From: PALSA-1003 sp963791945
GTDB taxonomy: Bacteria; Pseudomonadota; Gammaproteobacteria; Burkholderiales; Casimicrobiaceae
DNA length: 64,000 nt
Assembly: GCA_963791945.1 (NCBI GenBank)
Contig: CAWBUD010000002.1
Location: forward strand, 1,736,001 to 1,800,000
Reading direction: 5' to 3'
Shown here: positions 25,245 through 36,168 of the stretch, piece by piece
Numbering within the stretch: position 1 is the first letter of the stretch
Layout: each line of letters opens with the position of its first letter
Translations under genes and position numbers: made by a program
Notes under the pieces: model-generated
Database searches by the model: none
The model's input: the letters and a program-made list of their open reading frames with translations, nothing else
Told to the model about the DNA's origin: nothing

Positions 25245-25645
25245 TGAAAGGTCTCGTTCGGGCGGCGGCAGCGGCTTGGCTCGGCGGTTCCTCGCTCGCC
25301 TGGGCGGATTGCACGTTCAACGGTAGCGGCGGCTCGATGACGTTCGCGCCGTTCGATCCGTCGGTGGCCACGACCCAGACCGCGTTCATCGACCTCAAGG
25401 TCAAGTGCACGCCGGCAGGCCTCTCGCCGACCTTTCAGTTCAGCGGCCTCTATGGGAACGCCCCCTTGCGCATGAAGCATTCGTTCGGGAACGCGTTCAT
25501 CCCCTACAGCGTCTCAGCGTCGTTCCTGAACACCACCGGGGTGAACGAGAACTGGCGGATCACGGCCACCGTTCTCGGCACGAGCTACCAGAACGGCCTC
25601 GTGGGGTCCTACTCCGACACGCTCACCGTCACGGTGCTGCCATGA
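25241..25645 (+). CDS. Spore coat U domain minor pilin (CsuB-like)
   Basis: This 134-residue protein has a signal peptide ending in SSLAWA. The mature protein begins DCTFNGSGG and contains FIDLKVKCTPAGL and a C-terminal strand YSDTLTVTVLP. It overlaps the preceding pilin and the following chaperone gene by four bases each, showing one translation unit. It could be an adaptor or tip subunit, since no two-domain tip adhesin is present nearby. Confidence 0.8.
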   Translation: MMKGLVRAAAAAWLGGSSLAWADCTFNGSGGSMTFAPFDPSVATTQTAFIDLKVKCTPAGLSPTFQFSGLYGNAPLRMKHSFGNAFIPYSVSASFLNTTGVNENWRITATVLGTSYQNGLVGSYSDTLTVTVLP

Positions 25646-26412
25646 TGCTCCGTAAGTCATACGCGCTTTCGCGTCTCGGCCTGATGCTCGTTGCGCTCGC
25701 CGCGTGGTCGACCGCTCTCTACGCGGGCGAGTTCACGATCAACCCGCTGCGCGTAAATCTCGACCGCACGACCCGCGCCAGCGAGATCACGGTGCGCAAC
25801 GACGACACCGTGCCGCTGCGCATGCAGCTCGAAGCGATGAGCTGGCGCCAGGACGCCGACGGCAAGGACCAGTACGAGCCGGCCGAGGGCCTCATCTTCT
25901 TCCCGCGCGCCATGGAGATTCCTCCCCGCGAGTCGCGCATCGTTCGGGTGGGCGTGCGGGCTGCACCGGTCACGCGCGAGGACGCCTACCGGCTTTTCAT
26001 CGAGGAGCTTCCGCCGCCCTCCGGTCCGGACACCGGCCAGATGGGCACGTCGCTGCGCATCTTCCTTCGAGTCGGGGTCGCGGTGTTCGTGGCGCCCGCG
26101 CAGCCCAAGCCGACTGCGGAAATCACGCATCTCGACCTGCGCGGCGGCGCAGCGGAATGGTCGGTGGCAAACACGGGAAATGCCCATTTCCGAACCGAGC
26201 AGGTGGAGCTCATCGGCGTTGCACGCGACGGGACGCGGGTCCTCCTCCAGGACTTTCCTGAGCGCTACTTCCTCGCCGGCGTGACCAAGACGCTGCGCTT
26301 CGACATTCCCCGCGAGTCGTGCAGGCAGTTCGTCGCGCTCGAGGCATGGGTACATGGCGAGAACCTCGACCTGAAGCGAAAGCTCGATGTCGATCCGGCG
26401 CGCTGTCCCTAA
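25642..26412 (+). CDS. Periplasmic pilus chaperone (CsuC-like)
   Basis: This 256-residue PapD-like chaperone has a signal peptide ending near TALYAG and two immunoglobulin-like domains. The first has FTINPLRVNLDRTTRASEIT and the edge strand ESRIVRVGVR used for donor-strand complementation. It would hold pilin subunits in the periplasm and deliver them to the usher. Its 3' end overlaps the usher gene by 26 bp. Confidence 0.9.
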   Translation: MMLRKSYALSRLGLMLVALAAWSTALYAGEFTINPLRVNLDRTTRASEITVRNDDTVPLRMQLEAMSWRQDADGKDQYEPAEGLIFFPRAMEIPPRESRIVRVGVRAAPVTREDAYRLFIEELPPPSGPDTGQMGTSLRIFLRVGVAVFVAPAQPKPTAEITHLDLRGGAAEWSVANTGNAHFRTEQVELIGVARDGTRVLLQDFPERYFLAGVTKTLRFDIPRESCRQFVALEAWVHGENLDLKRKLDVDPARCP

Positions 26413-28828
26413 CGTCGCGCTCGCCGCCGGAATCATTGTCTTATCGCTGCTGAATCCGGGCGCGTGGGCGGCCGGCATGAGTGATGCGCCGGCGCCGTCG
26501 TCGGCAGCACCGGCCGCGACGAGCCCGCCCGTGACGCCTCCGTTCGCGATGCTCATCGCGCGCGTGTTCGTGAATACGGTCAACCGCGGCGACGTCCCCG
26601 TGCTGCGCGACGCCCAGGGACGCTTTCTCGTTCCCGCAACGGAGTTCGAGCGATGGGGCCTGTCGCTCCCTGGCGTCGTCCCCGTCGTCGTCCAACGCGA
26701 GCGCTACATCGCGGTGTCCGGCATCGAGGGCCTCGCCGCGCGATTCGACCCCACGACAGTGACGCTAACGCTGCAGGTCGCCGCAAAGGCGCTGCCGACG
26801 ACCGCCATCGATCTCGGCCCGCAGCACCGCCCGGGCGTCATCTACCCCGCCGAGAAAAGCTTCTTCCTGAACTATGGGTTGAATGCCAACGGCGACGACC
26901 GCTTCGGTGAGCGGCGCTATCAGTTCGCGACCGAGCTCGGCGTGCGGACCGGAGAATGGCTTTTCTACAACACGACCGATGATCAGTGGGGCAATGGCGT
27001 CCCGGGTCGCTTTACGCGACTGCTGACCAACGCGCAATACGACGATCGTCCGAACCTTCGGCGGTTGACGCTGGGCGACTTCTTCACGCCAACCCTCGAT
27101 CTATCGAACTCCGTGCCGCTGGGCGGGGTGAGCTTCACCAAGTTCTACTCGATGGATCCGTACTTCATCCAGTACCCGACCGCCGCTTTCCAGACCCAAG
27201 TCGAGTTCCCTTCGACCGTCCAGGTCCGCGTCGATGGCAACCTCATCGCCCAACGTCAAGTGCAGCCCGGACCCGTTGACATCACCAACATCACGGGCGT
27301 CACCGGCGGGCAAAATGTCTCGGTCGTCATCCGCGATCCGTTCGGCCGCGAACAGCTGCTGCAGCGGCCGTTCTTCTTCGCCACGAATGCCGGCCTCGCG
27401 AAAGGGCTGCACGAATACAGCTACAACGTGGGTTTCCTGCGCCGCCAGTACGGCATCGAGAGCGCTGACTACGGACCGCTCGCGGCGTCGCTGTTCCATC
27501 GCTACGCCTTCACCGATCAGCTCACCCTCGGAGCACGCGGCCAGGCCACGGATAAGCTGTACAACGTCGGCCCGTTCGGCACCTTTCAGGGTCCGTGGGG
27601 CATCCTCGGCGCCGGGGTGTCGATCGGCGGTCGCGACGGGAACTCGGGTCCGGCCGCAGCCGCGGCCTATTCGTATACGGGCGGAAACCTCAGCTTGACC
27701 GTCGGCGCACAGTACCTGGCACGCGATTTCGCGCAGCTCTCCGACTTCGAATCGACGTTTCGCGCGCGCAGCAATCAGTATGTATCGGGCTCCGCTTATT
27801 CGCCGAGGCTCGGAACGCTCACCGCGACGTACACCGCGCTCACGTCCTACGACGGGCCGCAGACGAAGCTGTGGAACGTCGCCTACACACGGGGACTGCT
27901 CGACGGTCGAGCGCTTGTCGCGGTCAACTACACGCGCACTCTGGAGCCGCAATCGACCTCGGTCTGGCTCCTGTCGTTCCGCTACTTCTTCGACAGCGAT
28001 ACCTCGGTGATCGCGGCCGCGGGAGGGACCCGCGCTGCGGGTACGCCCTCCACGAACACGCAGTCGATCTCGCTGGACAAGTCGATCCCTCAGGGAGAAG
28101 GCGTCGGCTACACGTTGACCGGCGGCCATGTCGGCGACGGCTTCGACGGCGCGTTCGGCCGCGCCTTCGTGCAGGCCAACGCGGCACACGCCACGTTCGG
28201 CGCGGAGTATGCCCGCGCCAGCCGGCCGGACGCGGGCCCCGGGCTCAGTCAGCTTTTCGTGGCGGGGAGCATCGGCGCTGTGGGCGGCTCGGTGTTCGCT
28301 GCGCGTCCGGTGGATGACAGCTTCGCGCTGGTCCGCGTCGAGGGCATGCGCGACGTACCGGTCTACGCCAACGGCTGGTATGCCGGCAAGACCGACGCCA
28401 AGGGCGAAGTCGTCGCGACCAACATCGCTTCCTATTACGACAACTTCATCGCCTTCGGAACCAAAGATCTGCCGCTCGACTACGTGTTCGCGAGCTCCGA
28501 AAAAGTGATCTCGCCGCCCACCCGCAGCGGCACGCTGGTGGCATTCGAAGTGAAGAAGAACCATGCCGTCTTCGGCGTTCTCGTCGAATCGCGAGGCGGC
28601 GCGCGACTGCCACTCGAGTTCCGTGAGATCACTCTGACGCGCGGCGATATCGTCGTGCGCGCGTTCACGGCTCGCCGCGGCGAGTTCTACGTCGAAGGGC
28701 TGACGCCGGGAGCCTACCAGCTTCGATTGGATGGAGACCCTCCGTGCACGGCGCAGATCAGCGTACCGGATCCCGCAGAAGCGATGACCGACGTGGGTAC
28801 GGTGCTCTGCGACTCGATCCGGAAGTAA
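26387..28828 (+). CDS. Outer-membrane fimbrial usher (CsuD-like)
   Basis: This 813-residue outer-membrane usher assembles and secretes the pilus. After a signal-like N terminus, an N-terminal periplasmic domain is followed by a large beta barrel and plug (for example TVQVRVDGNLIAQRQVQPG) and C-terminal domains with Cys residues (GDPPCTAQIS). The length fits archaic ushers. No tip adhesin gene follows, because the next gene is on the other strand. Confidence 0.93.
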   Translation: MSIRRAVPNVALAAGIIVLSLLNPGAWAAGMSDAPAPSSAAPAATSPPVTPPFAMLIARVFVNTVNRGDVPVLRDAQGRFLVPATEFERWGLSLPGVVPVVVQRERYIAVSGIEGLAARFDPTTVTLTLQVAAKALPTTAIDLGPQHRPGVIYPAEKSFFLNYGLNANGDDRFGERRYQFATELGVRTGEWLFYNTTDDQWGNGVPGRFTRLLTNAQYDDRPNLRRLTLGDFFTPTLDLSNSVPLGGVSFTKFYSMDPYFIQYPTAAFQTQVEFPSTVQVRVDGNLIAQRQVQPGPVDITNITGVTGGQNVSVVIRDPFGREQLLQRPFFFATNAGLAKGLHEYSYNVGFLRRQYGIESADYGPLAASLFHRYAFTDQLTLGARGQATDKLYNVGPFGTFQGPWGILGAGVSIGGRDGNSGPAAAAAYSYTGGNLSLTVGAQYLARDFAQLSDFESTFRARSNQYVSGSAYSPRLGTLTATYTALTSYDGPQTKLWNVAYTRGLLDGRALVAVNYTRTLEPQSTSVWLLSFRYFFDSDTSVIAAAGGTRAAGTPSTNTQSISLDKSIPQGEGVGYTLTGGHVGDGFDGAFGRAFVQANAAHATFGAEYARASRPDAGPGLSQLFVAGSIGAVGGSVFAARPVDDSFALVRVEGMRDVPVYANGWYAGKTDAKGEVVATNIASYYDNFIAFGTKDLPLDYVFASSEKVISPPTRSGTLVAFEVKKNHAVFGVLVESRGGARLPLEFREITLTRGDIVVRAFTARRGEFYVEGLTPGAYQLRLDGDPPCTAQISVPDPAEAMTDVGTVLCDSIRK

Positions 28829-28833
28829 CCGCC

Positions 28834-28853
28834 CGGGCCCGTTTCGAGGCCCG
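28834..28853 (+). terminator. Candidate terminator after the usher gene
   Basis: A CGGGCC / GGCCCG stem with an 8-base loop lies 5 bp after the usher stop and is followed by TCTTCG. It could also serve the convergent gene on the other strand. The T tract is weak. Confidence 0.5.
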
Positions 28854-28870
28854 TCTTCGATTCGATCGGA

Positions 28871-29227
28871 TTACGGCTCCGTCTCGACCGCAGGCGCGAT
28901 CGTGGACACCGCAAGCCTGGAGCACATCGCCGCGAAGGTCATGCGGCGCTGAACTCTCAGTGCCCTGCCGACGACGGAACGGTTGATATAGCCGGCCCGG
29001 ATCAATTCCTCGCCGAGCCGGCCGCCGCTTAGCCGTTGGCTCGACAGTGCTTTGTCCAGCTGCTCCTTGGAGATCTGTCCTTGAGCGACGAGGATTTCGC
29101 CCAGCCACGGCGGCCGGGCGCCGTCTATCGAGTCGAGAGCCTGCCGGAGCGCGTCGACTGCGGTCGGCGGCGTGCGCCCGTCCGGAACGGCCGCATTTTG
29201 CGGGCGGTGCTGACGCTTGTCGTCCAT
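28871..29227 (-). CDS. Small protein with a GspE/MshE N-terminal-like domain
   Basis: This 118-residue protein contains the segment WLGEILVAQGQISKEQLDKA, then LGEELIRAGYINR. This resembles the GspE/MshE N-terminal domain, which in some ATPases binds c-di-GMP. No ATPase domain follows. It could be a stand-alone regulatory domain or a truncated protein, since the last 20 residues match nothing. It lies convergent to the usher gene. The start at 29227 gives the most compact frame; the frame is open further upstream. Confidence 0.55.
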   Translation of the reverse strand: MDDKRQHRPQNAAVPDGRTPPTAVDALRQALDSIDGARPPWLGEILVAQGQISKEQLDKALSSQRLSGGRLGEELIRAGYINRSVVGRALRVQRRMTFAAMCSRLAVSTIAPAVETEP

Positions 29228-29309
29228 GGGAGTCTGCTCGAACCGGGATTTCGGGAGTCGCTTCCCCCGAACGCAAGACATATGCCCGCGGCTCCGGACC
29301 GGGCATGCA

Positions 29310-30428
29310 TCAGGATGTACCCCACACGTCCTGCGCCGTCTCGACGACCAGACGCAACTTCGCGACCTGCGATTCGCGCGCGATGTCATTGCCGTGAACG
29401 GTGCTCGAGAAGCCGCACTGCGGCGACAGGCAAAGCTGCTCCAGCGGCACCACGCGCGCCGCCTCGTCGATGCGGCGCTTGAGCGCATCCTTCGATTCCA
29501 AATCTCCGACCTTGGTCGTCACGAGCCCCAGCACAACGATCTTGTCCCTGGGCAGGAAGCGCAGCGGCGAGAAACCGCCCGACCGGGCGTCGTCGTATTC
29601 GAGGAAATAGGCGTCGACGGCAAGCTCGCCGAACAGCGTTTCAGCCACCGGCTCGTAGCCGCCTTCGGCCACCCACGCGCTCCTGAAGTTGCCGCGGCAG
29701 AGGTGAGTGCAGATCGTCATTCCGGCGGGGCGATCGGCGATCGCGGCGTTGATGAGCCGCGCATAACGGCGCGGCAGCTCGTTGGGATCGTCGCCGCGTG
29801 CCCGCGCGCCTTCGCGCATCTTGGGATCGCAGAGGTACGCGAGGTTCGTGTCGTCGAGCTGGAGATAGGTGCATCCCGCTTCGCCGAGCGCCTTGATCTC
29901 CCCCCGGTACGCCGTCGCCACATCGGCGAAGAAGGTTTCGAGATCGGGATACGCCTCGCGGCTGATCGCCTCCCGGCCGCCACGGAAGTGCAGCATCGTC
30001 GGCGAAGGAATGCTTACTTTCGGAGTGCGCCTGGTCACCGACTTGAGGAAATTGAAATCCGCGACCTGGATCGGCCGGAGATGACGGAGCTTCCGCACGA
30101 CGTGCAACACGGGCGGGGCGAAGTCGACATCACCCTTCGCGCCGTGAAAGTGAGCCGTCAACCCGCCGCGCGTCTCGACGCCTTCGAGCTGCTCCAGAAA
30201 GTCGATATGGAAATAGGTGCGCCGGAATTCGCCATCGGTGACGCCGCGTATGCCGGCGTCCTCCTGCATGCGCACGACCTCGGTGATCGCCCTGTCCTCG
30301 ACGGCGCGGAGCTCCGGTTTCGAGATCTCGCCGTTGCGGTAGCGCTCGCGCGCCGCGAGCAGCTCCGGTGGACGCAGGAAGCTTCCGACATGGTCGGCGC
30401 GAAAGGGCGGCGCGGTCCGGAGGGCCAT
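29310..30428 (-). CDS. MetE C-terminal-like methyltransferase (cobalamin-independent methionine synthase family)
   Basis: This 372-residue protein is a single catalytic barrel of the MetE type, similar to the YxjG/YxjH proteins and half the length of full MetE. Candidate zinc ligands are visible as the His and Cys of ICTHLCRGNF, a Glu in FLEYDD, and the Cys of SPQCGFSS. It could transfer a methyl group to homocysteine or to another thiol from an unknown donor. It follows a branched-chain-type binding-protein gene by 17 bp on the same strand. Confidence 0.85.
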   Translation of the reverse strand: MALRTAPPFRADHVGSFLRPPELLAARERYRNGEISKPELRAVEDRAITEVVRMQEDAGIRGVTDGEFRRTYFHIDFLEQLEGVETRGGLTAHFHGAKGDVDFAPPVLHVVRKLRHLRPIQVADFNFLKSVTRRTPKVSIPSPTMLHFRGGREAISREAYPDLETFFADVATAYRGEIKALGEAGCTYLQLDDTNLAYLCDPKMREGARARGDDPNELPRRYARLINAAIADRPAGMTICTHLCRGNFRSAWVAEGGYEPVAETLFGELAVDAYFLEYDDARSGGFSPLRFLPRDKIVVLGLVTTKVGDLESKDALKRRIDEAARVVPLEQLCLSPQCGFSSTVHGNDIARESQVAKLRLVVETAQDVWGTS

Positions 30429-30444
30429 TTTGATCGGGTCCAGG

Positions 30445-31632
30445 TCAGACGCCGGGATCCTTGAAGTTTTCCACCTTGTCGAATTCGACGTTGTAGAGCT
30501 TCCCGTCGACCAGCTCGCATCTGCGAATGTAGACATTCTGCACCACGTCGCGGGTCGCGGGGTCGATCGACATTGGCCCGCGCGGGCTCACCCACGCCAT
30601 CCCTTTCATCGCCTCTACCAGCGTCTCGCCGTCGGTCGCACCGCCGGTCTTCTTGAGCGCCTCGTAGATCAGATGCACGCCGTCGTAGCCGCCGACGGAC
30701 ATGAAGTTCGGCCGCATGCCGTTGTTCGCTTTCATGAACTCGGCGACGTAGGCCTTATTCTCCGGCGACGGATGCGCCGCGGAATAGTGATGCGACGTGA
30801 TCATCCCCAGCGCCGACGGACCGATCGCTTCGAGGATGTCGTCGTCGAGCACATCGCCGGGGCCAATGAGGCGGATTCCTGCTTCCTTGAGACCGCGGTC
30901 GGCGAACTGCTTGAGCACCGCGGTGCCCTGCCCCGAAGGCACGAACACGAACAGCGCGTCCGGCTTCGCGTCCTTGGCGCGCTGGAGGAACGGCGCGAAA
31001 TCGGGATTGGCCAGAGGCGAGCGGATCGAATCGCTCACCGTTCCGCCGGCGTCTTTGAAGCGCTTCACGAATGTCTTCTCGGCCTCGCTGCCCGGGGCGT
31101 AATCGGTCACGAGCGTGACGACCTTCTTGATCTTGTTCTTCGCCGCCCAGTCGGCGATGGGCGCGGTCACCTGCGGTATGGTGAACCCCGTGCGCACGAT
31201 GAACGGCGAGCGCTGGGGAATGATCGACGTCGCCGCGCACATGACGACCATCGGCATCTTCGCCTCGGTCGCGACCGGGGCGGTCGCCAGCGCGAGCGGC
31301 GTGAGGCCGAACCCGGCCAGCACCGCGATTTTTTCCTGCACGATGAGTTCCTGCGCTATGCGCTTGGTCGTCTCGGGCGCGAGCCCGGTGTCGTCCTTGA
31401 CGATGAGCTCGACCATGCGACCCGCGACGGTGTCGCCGTTCTTCTGCATGTACAGCCGCACGGCGGCGTGGGTTTGCCGTCCGGTCGAAGCGAAGGGACC
31501 CGTCATGGGTAGGATCAGCCCGATCTTGACCGGGTCGGCCGCGAACGCCGAACGCGGGAGCCATAGAGCCGCGGCCGCCGCCGCTCCACGGCCGAGGAAG
31601 CGACGCCTTGATTGAAGCAACGGGTGACGCAT
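30445..31632 (-). CDS. Branched-chain amino acid-type ABC substrate-binding protein
   Basis: This 395-residue periplasmic binding protein is of the LivK/aromatic-acid type. The N terminus RRRFLGRGAAAAAAL with the cleavage region RSAFAAD is Tat-like. The mature part starts PVKIGLILPMTGPFASTG. GGAGG lies five bases before the ATG at 31632. No LivHMGF genes are next to it, so it must work with a transporter elsewhere. With the aromatic catabolic genes around it, an aromatic acid is a plausible ligand (inference). Confidence 0.88.
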   Translation of the reverse strand: MRHPLLQSRRRFLGRGAAAAAALWLPRSAFAADPVKIGLILPMTGPFASTGRQTHAAVRLYMQKNGDTVAGRMVELIVKDDTGLAPETTKRIAQELIVQEKIAVLAGFGLTPLALATAPVATEAKMPMVVMCAATSIIPQRSPFIVRTGFTIPQVTAPIADWAAKNKIKKVVTLVTDYAPGSEAEKTFVKRFKDAGGTVSDSIRSPLANPDFAPFLQRAKDAKPDALFVFVPSGQGTAVLKQFADRGLKEAGIRLIGPGDVLDDDILEAIGPSALGMITSHHYSAAHPSPENKAYVAEFMKANNGMRPNFMSVGGYDGVHLIYEALKKTGGATDGETLVEAMKGMAWVSPRGPMSIDPATRDVVQNVYIRRCELVDGKLYNVEFDKVENFKDPGV

Positions 31633-31697
31633 CAATTCCTCCTTCCGGTCTAAGGGCGGTCCAGCGAGCGAAGTCGCTCTCGCCGCGCCATCCTACT

Positions 31698-33794
31698 TCA
31701 TTTCGCGTCCGAAGTGAGGCCGTGACCACGCTCCGCGGAGCGTGCGAGCAGCGGTGCGGGCGACCAGTACGCCGCACCGAAACGATCGCGAAACGCTTCG
31801 ATCCGCGACACCACGTAGGCGAGGCCGAGTCGGTCGGCATGGAACAGCGGCCCGCCTCGATGGCGCGGGAAACCGTAGCCGGTGAGCCAGACGACGTCGA
31901 CGTCCGATGGACGGGACACTACACCCTCGTCCAGGATGCGCGCCGCCTCGTTGATCATTCCGAAGAGGCAACGCTCGATGATCTCGGTGGCCGGGATCGG
32001 GCGCCGCTCGATGCCTCGCGTGCGCGAATGCTCGACGAGCAACGCCTCGACGGCGGAATCGGCGAGCGGCGTGCGACTGCCCTCCTCGTAGCGGTACCAG
32101 CCGGCACGCGTCTTCTGCCCGAGACGGCCGGACTCGACGAGCCGGTCGAGGAGATCGCAGTCTCGCCCCAGTTCGCGCAGCTGCCTCCGCAGATTCGCAT
32201 TGCTCCAGCCGATGTCGAGCCCGGCCAGATCGCTCACGGCGAGCGGCCCCATCGCGAAACCGAATTCGGTGAAGGCTGCGTCGATCTCGCGCGGCAACGC
32301 GCCCTCCTCGAGCATGAACAGGCACTCGCGCGTGCGCTGCACCAGCATGCGGTTGCCGACGAAGCCGTCCCTGCCCTTGCACACCACGCCGACCTTCCTC
32401 AGCCGTTTCGCGAGCGCCACGCCGGTCGCGAGCGCATCGGGCGAGGACGCGTCTGTGCGCACGATCTCGACGAGCCGCATCACGTTGGCCGGGCTGAAGA
32501 AATGCAGGCCGATCACGTCCTGCGGCCGCCGCGTGAAGCCGGCGATCTCGGCCACGTCCAGATACGACGTGTTCGTCGCGAGGAGCGCGCCCGGCTTCGC
32601 GATCGCGTCAAGGCTCGCGAAGACCTCGCGCTTGACGCCGATGTCCTCGAATACGGCTTCGATGACGACATCGGCGTCGACCACGGCATCGAGCGCGCCG
32701 GCCGTCCGGAATCTTGCCCTGATCGCCCCGGCCGCGCCGGCGTCGATGCGACCCCTGGCTGCAGCATCGTCGTAATGCGCGGCGATGCGCTCATTCGCCC
32801 GGGCGAGGGCAGCCTCGCCGGTCTCGATCAACGCGACATCGAACCCGGCATCGAGCAGCGCGATGGCGATGCCCTGCCCCATCGTGCCGGCGCCGACGAC
32901 CGCGGCGCTCGCGAGCGGGCGAGCTGTCCCCAGCGCGACTTCCGGGCCGGGCTTCGCCGCCCGCCGCTCGGCGAAGAAGGCATAGCGCAGCGCGCTCGCC
33001 TCCGCCGTATCGCGCAGCGCCAGGAAATCAGCCCGCGCATAGGCGACCGCATCGCCGAACGGCATGTCGATCGCGCGACGCACCGCCGCGACGATTTTTT
33101 CCGGCGCCGGCTCGCCGCGGCGCCTCCGTGCATCCTTGGAATGACGCTCGAAAACCTCCGGTACCCAGTCGGGCGGCGGCAGCGAGCCGGTCCGGCGCGG
33201 GGTGGAGCCCGTCTCGACGAGGCGGCGCGCGAACGCGACCGCCTGTCCACGAACGCCGCCGTCGACGACCCTGTCGGCGAAACCGCGGAGGGCTCCATCC
33301 GCGATGCGGCGCGGCTTGCCGCTGAGCATCATGGCGAGGGCGGCATCGAAGCCGATGAGCCGCGGGAGCCGCTGCGTCCCGCCCGCGCCCGGCAGCACCC
33401 CGAGATTAACCTCGGGCAGTCCGATCCGGACGTCGCGCGCGGCAACGCGATAGTGACATCCCGAGGCAAGCTCGCAACCTCCGCCCAGCACGCTGCCCTG
33501 CAGCGCGGCCACTACCGGTTTGGCGGAATCCTCGAAGCGTTGAATGACATCGGTCAGGTGCGGAGGCTGTGGCGGCAATTCGAATTCGCGAATATCGGCG
33601 CCGGCGCAGAACGACGCGCCCGACGAGCAGAGCACGATCGCGCGCACGGCGGGATCGGCGACGGCCTCGTCCAGCGCGGAAACGAGTCCGGCGCGCACCT
33701 CCTTCGACAGGGCGTTGACCGGAGGATGGTCGACCGTGATCAGCGCGATTTCACCGTCGCGCTCGAGCGACACGAGCGGAGAAGCGTCGGACAA
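31698..33794 (-). CDS. Fused enoyl-CoA hydratase / 3-hydroxyacyl-CoA dehydrogenase
   Basis: This bifunctional beta-oxidation enzyme has about 698 residues. The N-terminal crotonase domain has SFCAGADIREF and both catalytic Glu positions (GGGCELASG and GLPEVNLGVLPG). From about residue 290 an NAD-binding dehydrogenase domain follows (VGAGTMGQGIA, then GLHFFSPANVMRLVEIV). The TTG at 33794 is chosen because GGAGG lies seven bases upstream and boxB ends 11 bp before it. It directly follows boxB and may process the product of benzoyl-CoA epoxidation or another acyl-CoA. It also could supply the missing PaaH/PaaF activities. Confidence 0.9.
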   Translation of the reverse strand: MSDASPLVSLERDGEIALITVDHPPVNALSKEVRAGLVSALDEAVADPAVRAIVLCSSGASFCAGADIREFELPPQPPHLTDVIQRFEDSAKPVVAALQGSVLGGGCELASGCHYRVAARDVRIGLPEVNLGVLPGAGGTQRLPRLIGFDAALAMMLSGKPRRIADGALRGFADRVVDGGVRGQAVAFARRLVETGSTPRRTGSLPPPDWVPEVFERHSKDARRRRGEPAPEKIVAAVRRAIDMPFGDAVAYARADFLALRDTAEASALRYAFFAERRAAKPGPEVALGTARPLASAAVVGAGTMGQGIAIALLDAGFDVALIETGEAALARANERIAAHYDDAAARGRIDAGAAGAIRARFRTAGALDAVVDADVVIEAVFEDIGVKREVFASLDAIAKPGALLATNTSYLDVAEIAGFTRRPQDVIGLHFFSPANVMRLVEIVRTDASSPDALATGVALAKRLRKVGVVCKGRDGFVGNRMLVQRTRECLFMLEEGALPREIDAAFTEFGFAMGPLAVSDLAGLDIGWSNANLRRQLRELGRDCDLLDRLVESGRLGQKTRAGWYRYEEGSRTPLADSAVEALLVEHSRTRGIERRPIPATEIIERCLFGMINEAARILDEGVVSRPSDVDVVWLTGYGFPRHRGGPLFHADRLGLAYVVSRIEAFRDRFGAAYWSPAPLLARSAERGHGLTSDAK

Positions 33795-33805
33795 AGGTGC
33801 CTCCG

Positions 33806-35242
<1,437 letters not shown>

Positions 35243-35290
35243 CGCTGGTCCTGTCCTTGTTGCCGGGTCGAACGCGCGCGACGCGATCGA

Positions 35291-35318
35291 CTTCCGCTCG
35301 ACGATATACTATCGGAAG
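35291..35318. promoter_or_regulatory. Candidate operator between boxB and the hydrolase
   Basis: The inverted repeat CTTCCG / CGGAAG (arms 35291-35296 and 35313-35318) encloses TATACT at 35305-35310, which could be a -10 box for the plus-strand operon. It sits in the 146-bp divergent promoter region. No -35 is convincing. The regulator is unknown. Confidence 0.4.
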
Positions 35319-35388
35319 TGCGCCGCAGCGACGAGGCGCTCCGCAGCTCGAAAGCGAAAGCGGCATTGAGGGCGATGAACGACACGCG

Positions 35389-36168
35389 ATGACGGCGAAA
35401 TTCACCGTCGCCGGCGGCCACCGGCTGGAATACGTCTGGCACGGCCGCCGGCGAACCGATGTTCCGCCGATCGTCATGTTGCACGAGGGACTGGGTTCGG
35501 TGGCGCTCTGGAAGGATTTTCCCGAGCGGCTGGCCAAGGCAGCCGAGCGCCGGGTCCTCGTCTACTCGCGCTATGGCTACGGCCGATCCGATCCGCTGAC
35601 CGAGCCGAGGCGAGTCGACTACATGCATACCGAGGCGCGCGAGACGCTGCCGGAGCTGCTCTCTGCGCTCGGCGTGGAGCGGCCGGTGCTCTTCGGCCAC
35701 AGCGACGGCGCCTCGATCGCGCTGATCTACGCGGCTCGGCCGGCGCGTCCGGTGTCGTCGGTGGTTGCGCTGGCGCCGCACGTGTTCGTCGAGGCTTACG
35801 GCCTCTCGAACATCGCGGAGGCGCGGCGGGCGTATCTGCGGGACGATCTGCGGGAACGGCTCGCGCGCCGTCACGCCGACGTCGAGGGCGCGTTCTGGGG
35901 CTGGAATGACATCTGGCTCTCGCCTGCGTTCGCGGACTGGAACATCGAGTCGCTCCTGCCGGACGTCGCCTGCCCCGTGCTGGCGATCCAGGGCCTCGAC
36001 GACGAATACGGTACGATGGAGCAGCTCGACCGGCTCGCACGGGGCCTGCGGGATCTCCGCCGTGTCGAGCTCGCGGACTGCGGTCACTCGGCGCACCGCG
36101 ATCAGCCCGAAGCGGTGCTCGCCGCGAGCGTCGAGTTTCTCGAGCGAAGAATCGACCAGGGATCCTGA
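35389..36168 (+). CDS. Alpha/beta hydrolase
   Basis: This 259-residue hydrolase has the nucleophile elbow GHSDGA (Ser as nucleophile), the oxyanion region MLHEGLGSVALW, an acid in GLDDEYGT, and the final His in CGHSAHRD. It probably cleaves an ester, thioester or ring-fission product in the adjacent pathway. The ATG at 35389 is used because MTAKFTVAGGHRLEYV fits family starts; no strong ribosome site is seen. It overlaps the CoA transferase start by one base. Confidence 0.88.
   Translation: MTAKFTVAGGHRLEYVWHGRRRTDVPPIVMLHEGLGSVALWKDFPERLAKAAERRVLVYSRYGYGRSDPLTEPRRVDYMHTEARETLPELLSALGVERPVLFGHSDGASIALIYAARPARPVSSVVALAPHVFVEAYGLSNIAEARRAYLRDDLRERLARRHADVEGAFWGWNDIWLSPAFADWNIESLLPDVACPVLAIQGLDDEYGTMEQLDRLARGLRDLRRVELADCGHSAHRDQPEAVLAASVEFLERRIDQGS

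Noticed and set aside
35374..35391. Six-codon leader peptide (ATG AAC GAC ACG CGA TGA) before the hydrolase gene
   Set aside because: It overlaps the preferred start by four bases but has no run of regulatory codons and no attenuator hairpin; chance is likely.
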